Source of the DNA: a candidate division KSB1 bacterium
Lineage (GTDB): Bacteria > Zhuqueibacterota > Zhuqueibacteria > Zhuqueibacterales > Zhuqueibacteraceae
Assembly: GCA_034506175.1 (NCBI GenBank)
Contig: JAPDQB010000008.1
Span: 62,001 to 126,000 of the forward strand
Length of the DNA stretch: 64,000 bases
Reading direction: 5' to 3'
The notes under the pieces are model-generated. The model saw nothing but the letters and a program-made list of their open reading frames with translations, did not search any database and was not told where the DNA came from. Position numbers and translations under genes: made by a program. Shown here one piece after another: positions 16,987-24,764 of this stretch (positions within the stretch are counted from its first letter, which is position 1; each line of letters begins with the position of its first letter).

Positions 16987-18360
16987 ATGAAAAAATGCTT
17001 TTTATTGCTGACGCTCGGAATGGCTTGTGGAATCGAGCTTTTTGCGCAGGCGCTTACGCCGACCTCGAGCTTTGTGCTGAATGTGGATTACGCCCGCTTC
17101 CGCAATGACGGTCAATCCGGGTATTTGGAGGTCTATTATGGTTTTTATCCGAATCTTCTGACTTATCGCTTATCCAACGGCGTTTATCACGCCGGCGTCA
17201 AATTGCGTACGCAATTGCGGAACAAGGCGACACAAGCATTGACGGTGAGGCAGCACGTGCTGCTGCCGCTCGCTGTCACCGATACCAGCAGCGCTTCTTA
17301 TCGTTTCCCATTTATCACACAGACCGGTCATATCATTCCGTTTGGTGAATACACTCTCGACATCCTCGCGGTTGACTCGCTCAACTCATCCCGGCGCGAT
17401 AGCATCAGCCTGCCGTTCAAATTTCAGCCATACCCTGAAACCATCGGCCTGAGTGATGTGGAGTTGTGCAGCAAAGTTGCCGCCTCGAATCAAAAGAGCG
17501 ATCCGTTTTTTAAAAACTCATTGGAAGTGGTGCCCAGCCCTGCTTTGGTTTTTGGCGTGGCCACGCATCCGATGCTGTTCAATTATGTCGAATTGTACAA
17601 TCTCGATCCAGCTGCCACCTATACGGCCAAACGCCAGATCATTGCTTCCGACGGCAAGGTGGTCAAGGAATCCTCGCAGCCGCGAAAATACGGGATGCGA
17701 AACGGTGTTGAAGCCGGCTCGATGAATGTGACCGCCGTGATGCCGGGAAAATATGCGTTCCGCCTGCTGCTGTTGGATGAGAGCGGGCGCGAGCTTGGGC
17801 GCAGCGAAAAAAACTTTTTTGTTTATAACCCGCATTTGCAGGCACCGGCTGCCGGCCCGGCGGCCTCACCGTTTCAATCCACCCAGCTCGCCGGTTTGTC
17901 CGACGCTGAGCTGACCAAGGAATTTCAGCAAGCGCAATATCTTGCCACCTCGGACGAGGTCAAAATGTTTGCCCAGCTTACTTCGGAAACCGGCAAGCGC
18001 GAATTTCTTGCCAACCTGTGGTCACAAATCGAGCTTGGTCGTTTCGACCGGGCGCCTATTAAACGCGCAGAGTATCTCCGGCGGGTGGCAGCGGCCAATC
18101 AAAATTTCTCGGTCTTGGGCCGGGAAGGCTGGCGCACCGATCGCGGACGGATTTATCTGCTTTATGGCGACCCCGACCAGATCGAACGTTTTCCTGGGGA
18201 AACCGAATCGAAACCTTATCAAATCTGGCGTTATTTTGGCATTGAAAAAGGCGTCGAGTTTGTCTTCATCGACCGCTGGGGCGACAGCAATTATCATTTG
18301 GTTCACTCCACCAAACGCGGCGAGCTGCAGGATGATGCCTGGCAGCGGTTTTTGCAATAA
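16987..18360 (+). CDS. GWxTD domain-containing exported protein
   Basis: A 457-residue protein with a signal peptide (residues 1-20, MKKCFLLL...ELFAQ). The last 110 residues carry the GWxTD domain: the name motif as GWRTDRGRIYLLYGDPDQIE, then PYQIWRYF and VEFVFIDRWGDSNYHLVHST. The N-terminal two thirds are beta-rich and unassigned. The domain family is common in FCB and Acidobacteriota genomes and has no proven function. It follows the octaheme cytochrome by 12 bases with a GGTGAACGGCC leader, so the two are probably cotranscribed. Confidence 0.88.
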   Translation: MKKCFLLLTLGMACGIELFAQALTPTSSFVLNVDYARFRNDGQSGYLEVYYGFYPNLLTYRLSNGVYHAGVKLRTQLRNKATQALTVRQHVLLPLAVTDTSSASYRFPFITQTGHIIPFGEYTLDILAVDSLNSSRRDSISLPFKFQPYPETIGLSDVELCSKVAASNQKSDPFFKNSLEVVPSPALVFGVATHPMLFNYVELYNLDPAATYTAKRQIIASDGKVVKESSQPRKYGMRNGVEAGSMNVTAVMPGKYAFRLLLLDESGRELGRSEKNFFVYNPHLQAPAAGPAASPFQSTQLAGLSDAELTKEFQQAQYLATSDEVKMFAQLTSETGKREFLANLWSQIELGRFDRAPIKRAEYLRRVAAANQNFSVLGREGWRTDRGRIYLLYGDPDQIERFPGETESKPYQIWRYFGIEKGVEFVFIDRWGDSNYHLVHSTKRGELQDDAWQRFLQ

Positions 18361-18404
18361 GCCGTTGCGCATCCTGCCGCCAACTGCTTCAACCACGAAT
18401 TGAC

Positions 18405-18570
18405 GCGCAGGCAGGTGCATGAAAGTCACATGCCTGCGCCCTAACTTTCAATTTCTCATGGATTTCTCTGGGGAACGCTTTTCCACTTTAAAATTTTAAA
18501 TTTGAACTTTTTTGTTGACTGAGATTTTTTAAATTCGTAAAATTCGAAAAATTCGGTTTTTTCGAATTTT
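18405..18570. terminator. Two hairpins after the GWxTD gene
   Basis: GCGCAGGCA (18405-18413) pairs with TGCCTGCGC (18431-18439) across a 17-base loop. Further on, AAAATTCGAAAAA (18539-18551) pairs with TTTTTCGAATTTT (18558-18570). The first is GC-rich without a T run; the second is AU-rich. Together they separate the cytochrome/GWxTD unit from the acyl cluster. Confidence 0.45.
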
Positions 18571-18654
18571 TAAATATTCAGCCGATCAGGCCATTGGCTG
18601 TCCCTCCTCAGGATGCGCGATTGTGCACTGTTTGCTTTTGTCAACTTGATCACA

Positions 18655-19536
18655 ATGTGTCAATTGCAACGCGTGATGTTTTTTTTTCTGGCGTTCAGTT
18701 CGCTGCTTGTCTTCACTTGCAGAGCTCAAATCATGACACAGCGAGTGGGAAAAACGAATGCCAACGGCGTTGAGCTTTATTACGAAATCACCGGTTCCGG
18801 CCCGCCTTTGGTGCTGATCGAGGGTCTGGGCGTCGCCGCCTGGATTTGGGAGAAGCAAACGCCGGAGTTATCCAAACATTTTACCGTCGTCGCTTACGAC
18901 AACCGCGGCGCGGGTAAATCCGAGAAGCCGCCCGGCCCTTACTCGATCAGCATGATGGCAGATGATTTGGCTGCTTTGCTGGACTCCGTTCAAATTCCAC
19001 GGGCGCATCTTTTGGGCATTTCGCTGGGCGGCTTCATCGCGCAGGATTTTGCGCTGCGCTATCCCGCCAAAGTTGATCGCTTGATTTTGGTTTCGACCAG
19101 CGCTGGCGGGCCCGATCATGTGCCGATGGCGTCGGAGGCGCTCGCGCTTATGTTCGCCACTGACGGCGCGCCGCGCGATTTGACCAGACGCAAATTGGCG
19201 TTGGCCTACTCCGATTCGTTCATGCAGAAAAACAGCGAGGTCGAGCATCTCATTGATTTGCGGCTCGCCGACCCGCAGCCGCCGGCGGCTTACATGGCGC
19301 AGGCGATGGCTGGCGCGGCTTTCAACCTCTCCGGCCAAGTTCAACAAATCAAAGCGCCAACGCTGATTATGGCTGCCACTGGCGATCGTTTAGTGCCGGT
19401 CGCCAATGCGCACAACCTCAACAAAAAAATCCCCCACAGCCAGTTGAAAATTTATGAAGGCTACGGCCATCAATTTTTTGTGGAAAACGCCAATGAATTC
19501 AATCGCGATGTAATAAATTTTTTGAGCAACAAGTGA
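18655..19536 (+). CDS. Alpha/beta hydrolase, possibly exported
   Basis: A 293-residue alpha/beta-fold hydrolase. The nucleophile elbow GISLGG is at Ser123, the acid in GDRLVP and the catalytic His in GYGHQFF. The oxyanion region reads LVLIEGLG, and VAYDNRGAGKSEKP is the usual strand-4 signature. Starts are uncertain: ATG 18655 gives a hydrophobic leader (MFFFLAFSSLLVF) that could be a signal peptide, while ATG 18733 gives a cytosolic form of about 267 residues. None has a clear ribosome binding site. It is a paralogue of the hydrolase at 20925, and both bracket the regulator and reductase. An ester or thioester substrate from the acyl cluster is likely. Confidence 0.82.
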   Translation: MCQLQRVMFFFLAFSSLLVFTCRAQIMTQRVGKTNANGVELYYEITGSGPPLVLIEGLGVAAWIWEKQTPELSKHFTVVAYDNRGAGKSEKPPGPYSISMMADDLAALLDSVQIPRAHLLGISLGGFIAQDFALRYPAKVDRLILVSTSAGGPDHVPMASEALALMFATDGAPRDLTRRKLALAYSDSFMQKNSEVEHLIDLRLADPQPPAAYMAQAMAGAAFNLSGQVQQIKAPTLIMAATGDRLVPVANAHNLNKKIPHSQLKIYEGYGHQFFVENANEFNRDVINFLSNK

Positions 19537-19619
19537 AGTCGAACGTGGTGGGGGCGATTTTCCCGCTGGAGAGAATCTCCCTGTTCGCGTCCGACTTCGC
19601 CGGCACGGAGAAACGGCAA

Positions 19620-20150
19620 ATGGAAGAACTGCGGCATGGCTTGATCGAAGATTTCGGCAACGGTTACGTCAAATTCGGCCATGGTGAATTGATGGGAAGA
19701 ATCATCGGATTGCTTTTGTGCGCCGATGAGCCGATGACTGCCGATGAAATGTCCGAACGGCTGGAGGTAAGTAAAAGCCCGGTCAACCAAATCGCCCGGC
19801 GTCTTGAAGAGTTGAGTTTAATCCGTCGGGTGTGGGTGAAGGGCGATCGCAAGCATTATTATCAAATTGCCGACGATGTTTTCCTGCAGGCCGGAACGAA
19901 TTTGTCATATTTGTTTGAGGAAAATTTGCTCATCGCCGAAAAGCATCTGCGCGCGCTGGCGAAAAAATATGCCGCCGGCCGCAAGGAAGAAAAAGCCGCA
20001 TTGCGAAATCTTGGCGAGCGCCTCATCATGATGCGGGAATTTCATCTGCGCGAGATCGAATCCTACCGCCGTTTCCTCGAAGAATGGAAAATCGCCAAAA
20101 AAGATTTGCCGGCGGTCGAAGAGTACATCAAAAAAATGAGCAAAGAATGA
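19620..20150 (+). CDS. GbsR/MarR-like winged-helix regulator
   Basis: A 176-residue cytosolic transcription factor. Residues 1-35 (LIEDFGNGYVKFGHGELMGRIIGLLL) match the GbsR opening helix. The winged helix follows (MTADEMSERLEVSKSPVNQIARRLEELSLIRRVWVKGDRKHYYQI), then a C-terminal dimerisation helix bundle. ATG 19620 is preferred: GGAG lies nine bases upstream and the conserved part starts there. A GTG at 19533 overlapping the hydrolase stop would add 29 unrelated residues. It sits in the acyl cluster and may sense a fatty or organic acid and repress it. Confidence 0.78.
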   Translation: MEELRHGLIEDFGNGYVKFGHGELMGRIIGLLLCADEPMTADEMSERLEVSKSPVNQIARRLEELSLIRRVWVKGDRKHYYQIADDVFLQAGTNLSYLFEENLLIAEKHLRALAKKYAAGRKEEKAALRNLGERLIMMREFHLREIESYRRFLEEWKIAKKDLPAVEEYIKKMSKE

Positions 20151-20160
20151 AAGAAAGATT

Positions 20161-20904
20161 ATGATGCGACTCCAGGACAAAGTGGCCATCATTACCGGTG
20201 CCGGCAATGGCCTGGGCCGCGCGACGGCGCTGCGGTTTGCCGCCGAAGGCGCCAAAATTGTTGTCGCCGAGCTTGACGAAGACGCCGGCCGGAGCGTTGT
20301 CAATGAAATTTTAAAACTCGGCGGCGTCGCCAATTTTGAGCCGGTCAACGTCGCCGATGCCGAGCAGGTCCAGCGGCTGGTCACGAATACCGTCAAGCAA
20401 TACGGCCGAATCGATATTCTCATCAACAACGCTGGCATTCTGGCGGATGCGCGCCTCGTGAAAATGGGGCTCGACCAATGGCAGCGCGTGATCGATGTGA
20501 ATTTGAACGGCGTGTTTCTCTGCGGCCAGGCGGTGGCGCGTGTGATGGAAACACAAGGCAGCGGCGTTATTCTGAATGCCGCTTCAGTGGTTGGCTTGTA
20601 TGGAAATTTCGGCCAATCGAATTACGTGGCGGCCAAAGCCGGTGTCATTGGCATGACGAAAACCTGGGCGCGCGAATTGGGTCGCAAAGGGATCCGTGTC
20701 AACGCTGTCGCCCCCGGATTTATTGCCACCGACATGATCAAATCGATTCCGGAAAGAGTTGTGGCCATGATCAAAGAACGAACACCGCTGGGCCGGATGG
20801 GTGTGCCGGAGGACATCGCCAACGCCTATCTCTTTCTCGCTTCGGACGAAGCGGGCTTCATCACCGGTGCGGTGCTTTCGGTGGATGGTGGAATCGTTAC
20901 TTGA
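20161..20904 (+). CDS. 3-oxoacyl-[ACP] reductase-type SDR (FabG-like)
   Basis: A 247-residue NAD(P)H-dependent short-chain dehydrogenase. The cofactor loop is GAGNGLGRA (residues 12-20), NNAG lies near 89, and the catalytic triad is Ser142, Tyr155 and Lys159 (SNYVAAKAG). The C-terminal GAVLSVDGG matches FabG. It reduces a 3-ketoacyl group to a 3-hydroxyacyl group, here probably downstream of the KAS III-like enzyme at 23575. The regulator ends 10 bases upstream, and the next hydrolase frame follows within 21 bases. It is a cluster-specific paralogue, not necessarily the housekeeping FabG. Confidence 0.9.
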   Translation: MMRLQDKVAIITGAGNGLGRATALRFAAEGAKIVVAELDEDAGRSVVNEILKLGGVANFEPVNVADAEQVQRLVTNTVKQYGRIDILINNAGILADARLVKMGLDQWQRVIDVNLNGVFLCGQAVARVMETQGSGVILNAASVVGLYGNFGQSNYVAAKAGVIGMTKTWARELGRKGIRVNAVAPGFIATDMIKSIPERVVAMIKERTPLGRMGVPEDIANAYLFLASDEAGFITGAVLSVDGGIVT

Positions 20905-20924
20905 GCGCCGGAGTGAATAATTTT

Positions 20925-21773
20925 ATGTCCGTCGACGGCGTTCGCCTTTTTGTCGAACGCCATGGCCGCGGCGAGCCGGTTTTGATGATTCCCGGCCTCG
21001 GCGCCGGCAATTGGTTGTGGGCGAAAAATATTCACGCCCTCGCCAAACATTTTTCGCTGATCATGCCGGAGCTGCGGGGCAGCGGCCGCTCGGACAAACC
21101 AGATCAGCTTTACAAAGTCGCGCTCTTCGCGGCGGATGTGAAGGCGGTTTTGGATCAGCTCGATATTGGCCAAGCGCACGTTTTGGGAGCGTCGCTCGGC
21201 GGATTCGTGGCGCAATATTTCGCGGCAACCTGGCCGGAACGCGTCAACAAGCTGGTTTTGGTAAGCACCTCGCTCGGCGGGCAAAGCCAACTCGGGCCGG
21301 ATGGTGATATTCTCAGCCGCATTATTCGGCCGCGCGGCAAAACCAGTCGCGAGCGCCTTGAAAATGCCTACGCCTTTCATTTTACCGAAGAGTTTAGGCA
21401 GCAGCATCCGGAGGAATTGGAACGTATCACCGCCTGGCGCACCCAGCATCCACAGCCGGAGCACATTTATTATCGCCAGCTTCTCGCCGGCAACGCCTAC
21501 GACGGCGAGAAGCTTGCCGAAAAAATCATCGCGCCGACTTTGATTTGCGCCGGACAAGATGATCCCCTGGTGCCGCCGCAAAACGCGCATGCGTTGCAGA
21601 AAAAAATTCCACAAGCCCGGCTGGCGTTTTTTGCAGGCAGGCATATTTTCTTTTTTGAGCAAAGCCGAAAATTCAATCAAACCGTAATCGAGTTTCTCGA
21701 CGAATCTTTCGTAGTAGCGCCTCTAGACGCAAAACATGTTGAAATAACGTCATCGTCGTTAGAGCCAAGCTGA
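20925..21773 (+). CDS. Alpha/beta hydrolase with repeat-derived C-terminal tail
   Basis: A 282-residue alpha/beta hydrolase. The nucleophile is GASLGG (Ser90), the acid lies in GQDDPLVP and the His in GRHIFFFEQ. It is about as long as its paralogue at 18655 but carries a tail of roughly 20 residues (VVAPLDAKHVEITSSSLEPS) encoded by the first copy of a tandem intergenic repeat. The fold should end at IEFLDES, so the repeat has replaced the original stop. ATG 20925 is chosen; GTG 20913 and TTG 20901, which overlaps the SDR stop, are alternatives. It may release acyl products within the cluster. Confidence 0.83.
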   Translation: MSVDGVRLFVERHGRGEPVLMIPGLGAGNWLWAKNIHALAKHFSLIMPELRGSGRSDKPDQLYKVALFAADVKAVLDQLDIGQAHVLGASLGGFVAQYFAATWPERVNKLVLVSTSLGGQSQLGPDGDILSRIIRPRGKTSRERLENAYAFHFTEEFRQQHPEELERITAWRTQHPQPEHIYYRQLLAGNAYDGEKLAEKIIAPTLICAGQDDPLVPPQNAHALQKKIPQARLAFFAGRHIFFFEQSRKFNQTVIEFLDESFVVAPLDAKHVEITSSSLEPS

Positions 21774-21895
21774 GCGCGCCTGAAGACGCGACTACGAACT
21801 CCCTTTTGTAGTGGCGCTGCAGGCGCAAAGCGTGTTGAAATAACATCATCGTCGTTAGAGCCAAACTGAGTGCGCCTGAAGGGCGCGAGCACGAA
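21706..21895. repeat. Tandem duplicated palindromic repeat
   Basis: Two units of about 93 bases (21706-21802 and 21808-21895) share the core TTGAAATAACATCATCGTCG, with small differences, and end in GCGCCTGAAG. Each has inverted ends (CGTAGTAGCGCC/GCGCGACTACG-like). The first copy encodes the tail of the upstream hydrolase; the second ends three bases before the ligase start codon. Confidence 0.85.
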
Positions 21896-21898
21896 ATC

Positions 21899-23425
21899 AT
21901 GTATATTGGTGACTATCTGGCGCGGCGTTGTGTTTACACGCCGGAAAAAATTGCGCTCGTCGACGTCGCCGGCGCAACGGCGCAGCGCTTCACCTATCGT
22001 GAGCTGAATGAGCGGGCGAATCGACTCGCAAATGGGCTGCGCGCCGCCGGCATCAGCAAAGGCAATCGGGTGGCGATGCTGGCTTATGACGGCGTTCATT
22101 TTTACGATGCGTTTTTTGCCTGTGGCAAGCTCGGCGCGATTTTCGTTCCTTTGAATTGGCGATTACATGGCCGTGAGATCGAACAACAAATTCGCCAAAC
22201 CACGCCGAAAATTTTAGTTCACAGCGATGAAGAGCCAATGCACACGATTGTTGCGCATTTAAAAACATGTTCTGACATGCCGCGCTTGTTGCCGCTCGCC
22301 GCCGACAACGAATTGGATTTGCCCAAAACGATGTCTGCGACACCAGCAGACGCCGTAACCTGTGAATCGTTGCGAGAATCCGATACCGCCTGTCTGCTTT
22401 TTACCGGCGGCACCACGGGAAAACCCAAAGCGGCGCAAATGAGTCACGGTCAAATCGTGTGGAACATGATCAATTCGATGCTCGGCGATGTGTTGGGCAC
22501 GGATACGTTTCTCAACATTTTTCCGCTTTTCCACGCCGGAGGTTTGTTTGCTTTCTCGATACCGATCATGATTCAAGGTGGAACGGTGATTCAAATCAAA
22601 AAATTCGATCCGGCGCAAGTGCTCGACCTGATCGAAGCGGAGCGGGTTACAATCTTTGGTGGCGTGCCGACGGTGTTTCAAATGTTGACGAACGCCCCGA
22701 ATTGGGGCAAGGCTGATCTGCGCTCCCTGCGTTATTGCATGAGTGGGGGGGCGCCGATGCCGGTGCCGTTGATCCAGCGCTATCACAAAGAAAAAGGCGT
22801 GGTGTTTCGCCAGGGTTTTGGCATGACAGAATTTGGCCCCGGGGTTTTTTCGCTTGCAAGTGATGACGCTGAACGCAAGGCCGGTTCCATCGGCAAGCCC
22901 AATTTTTTTGTGGACGCGCGTGTGGTCGACCCGGCAACCAACCAACCGCTACCACCGAACGCAGTGGGTGAGTTGGTGTTGCGCGGACCATCGGCAATGA
23001 CGGGGTATTTTGGCGATCCGGAAGCGAGTCGCATGGCATTCGACGATGAGAATTATTTGCACACCGGCGATCTGGCTTATATCGACGACGAGGGATATTT
23101 CTTCATTGTCGATCGCTTGAAAGACATGTACATCAGCGGCGGCGAAAATGTTTATCCGGCGGAAGTCGAAGCCGCATTTTACCGGCATCCCGCTGTGGCG
23201 TTGTGCGCGGTGATCGGTGTTAAAGATGAAAAATGGGGTGAAGTTGGGCGGGCGTTTGTGGTGTTGCAGGAAAACCAAAAGATTGATGAACGAACACTTG
23301 TCGATTTTTTGCGCGAGCATTTGGCGAGTTACAAAATACCCAAGTCAATCGTGTTCAAAGAAAGCTTGCCCATCTCCGGCGCGGGAAAGATTCTCAAAGC
23401 GGAGTTGCGCAAGGAGATATCGTGA
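21899..23425 (+). CDS. Acyl-CoA ligase (AMP-forming)
   Basis: A 508-residue adenylate-forming enzyme that activates a carboxylic acid with ATP to acyl-AMP and then acyl-CoA. The phosphate-binding motif LLFTGGTTGKPKAA starts near residue 166. GFGMTEFGPG is the A5 motif, HTGDLAYIDDEGYFFIVDR the A7-A8 region, and GENVYPAEVEAA the hinge. The catalytic Lys region is SGAGKILKAELRK at the C-terminus. Length is typical of medium or long-chain ligases. No Shine-Dalgarno is visible because a repeat ends directly before the ATG. A second ligase lies at 24765; the two may take different acids. Confidence 0.92.
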   Translation: MYIGDYLARRCVYTPEKIALVDVAGATAQRFTYRELNERANRLANGLRAAGISKGNRVAMLAYDGVHFYDAFFACGKLGAIFVPLNWRLHGREIEQQIRQTTPKILVHSDEEPMHTIVAHLKTCSDMPRLLPLAADNELDLPKTMSATPADAVTCESLRESDTACLLFTGGTTGKPKAAQMSHGQIVWNMINSMLGDVLGTDTFLNIFPLFHAGGLFAFSIPIMIQGGTVIQIKKFDPAQVLDLIEAERVTIFGGVPTVFQMLTNAPNWGKADLRSLRYCMSGGAPMPVPLIQRYHKEKGVVFRQGFGMTEFGPGVFSLASDDAERKAGSIGKPNFFVDARVVDPATNQPLPPNAVGELVLRGPSAMTGYFGDPEASRMAFDDENYLHTGDLAYIDDEGYFFIVDRLKDMYISGGENVYPAEVEAAFYRHPAVALCAVIGVKDEKWGEVGRAFVVLQENQKIDERTLVDFLREHLASYKIPKSIVFKESLPISGAGKILKAELRKEIS

Positions 23426-23483
23426 AGTTGGAACTTGCGCCACATCGAGCGCAAGCCCGATTTCGCACCCAGATGAAAGCATG

Positions 23484-23553
23484 TCATTCAGGGGGAATCT
23501 TTTTAAAACTCGAGGCGTTCGTGCTAACGCCCCAAAAGATTCTTTTAGAATGA
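23484..23553. repeat. Inverted repeat between ligase and KAS III genes
   Basis: Outer arms TCATTC (23484-23489) and GAATGA (23548-23553), then AATCTTTTT facing AAAAGATT, and an inner stem GGCGTT (23514-23519) / AACGCC (23526-23531). It forms a long imperfect hairpin 21 bases before the KAS III start codon, so it may also affect its expression. Confidence 0.65.
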
Positions 23554-23574
23554 GGTGATTGAGGGACAGTAAAA

Positions 23575-24627
23575 ATGAATGCTCCCAATGACGCCGTCGG
23601 CATCGTCAGCGTCGGCATGTATTTGCCAAATAATTTTTTGACCGCCGCCGAAATTGCCGCCGAAAGTGGTCTATCGGAAGCGGTCGTGCGCGAGAAACTG
23701 GGCATCAATAAAAAATATGTCGCCGGGCCCGATGATCATCCCAATCAAATGGCGATTCGGGCAGCGCAGGATTGTTTGGCGAAATGCGAGATCAAACCGG
23801 AAGAAATCGACGTGGTTCTTTGCACAACGGAGGAATGGAAGGAATATTTGCTGTGGACCGCCGGCATTCATCTGGCGTACGAAATCGGCGCGACGAATGC
23901 CTGGGCGATGGATATTCACATGCGCTGCTGCACGACGATCGCAGCAATCAAGACGGCGAAAGATATGATGCAAGCGAACGCCGACATTAAAACCGTGCTC
24001 ATCGCCGGCGGCTATTGTATCAGCCGTTTCATCAATTTAAAAAATCAGCGCACTGCGTTCATGTTCAACATTGGCGCGGGTGCGGGCGCGATGCTGCTCC
24101 GCAGGAATTGGCCGCGCAATCACGTGCTGGGCAGCCATCTTATGACGGACGGCTCGATGAGCAAACACGTGATCGTTCCGGCCAGCGGCACGGTGCAACC
24201 TCCAACCGACGCGGCGGTGGCGCAAAATTTATTTTGCTTCGATCTCGTCGAGCCGGAAGCGATGAAGAACCGCCTGAATGCAGTTTCGATGAATAATTGG
24301 ATGAGATGTATTGACGAAGCGCTGCGCAAAAGCGGCGCCCGCTCTGATGGCAAGCCACTCACTCGCGCCGACATCCATTATCTCAACATGATTCTGGTCA
24401 AGCCCTCGGCGCATCGCGAGATGTTGGAACGTTTGGGCCTGCGCGAAGAGCAATCGGTTTACCTTTCCGATTACGGTCACATTGGCGAACAAGACAGCAT
24501 CATCTCGATCATCGAAGGAGAGAAGCAAGGCAAGCTCAAAGCTGGAGATTTGATGGTGATGGTCGGCGCCGGCATCGGTTACGTGTGGGGCGCAGCGTGC
24601 GTGAGGTGGGGAGAGAATAAAACGTAA
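23575..24627 (+). CDS. KAS III-like 3-oxoacyl synthase (thiolase superfamily)
   Basis: A 350-residue thiolase-fold condensing enzyme. The N-terminus VGIVSVGMYLPNNFLTAAEI matches the KAS III/HMG-CoA synthase group. The nucleophile region reads MRCCTTIAAI (Cys118-Cys119), and DYGHIGEQDSI near residue 305 replaces the usual FabH Asn motif. The FabH HQAN box is replaced by LVKPSAH. It would join acyl-CoA or acyl-ACP units to make 3-ketoacyl intermediates for the FabG-like reductase. The doubled Cys and altered His/Asn boxes argue against ordinary FabH. It lies between the two acyl-CoA ligases. Confidence 0.8.
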   Translation: MNAPNDAVGIVSVGMYLPNNFLTAAEIAAESGLSEAVVREKLGINKKYVAGPDDHPNQMAIRAAQDCLAKCEIKPEEIDVVLCTTEEWKEYLLWTAGIHLAYEIGATNAWAMDIHMRCCTTIAAIKTAKDMMQANADIKTVLIAGGYCISRFINLKNQRTAFMFNIGAGAGAMLLRRNWPRNHVLGSHLMTDGSMSKHVIVPASGTVQPPTDAAVAQNLFCFDLVEPEAMKNRLNAVSMNNWMRCIDEALRKSGARSDGKPLTRADIHYLNMILVKPSAHREMLERLGLREEQSVYLSDYGHIGEQDSIISIIEGEKQGKLKAGDLMVMVGAGIGYVWGAACVRWGENKT

Positions 24628-24646
24628 TTCGCAAAAGCATGAGAAC

Positions 24647-24742
24647 ACGGATAACGCGGATGACACGGACTTGCACGGATTAAAAGCTCAGCAAACACAA
24701 CTCGTGACCCCCAGAAAATCCACGAAAATCCGCGCCATCCGT
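24647..24742. repeat. Imperfect inverted repeat with ACGGAT motifs
   Basis: The left arm ACGGATAACGCGGAT (24647-24661) and right arm ATCCGCGCCATCCGT (24728-24742) pair at 13 of 15 positions. Between them lie more GACACGGACTTGCACGGATT-like units. It fills most of the gap between the KAS III and second ligase genes. Confidence 0.65.
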
Positions 24743-24764
24743 ATCCAAAGCTTTTAATCGCTGT

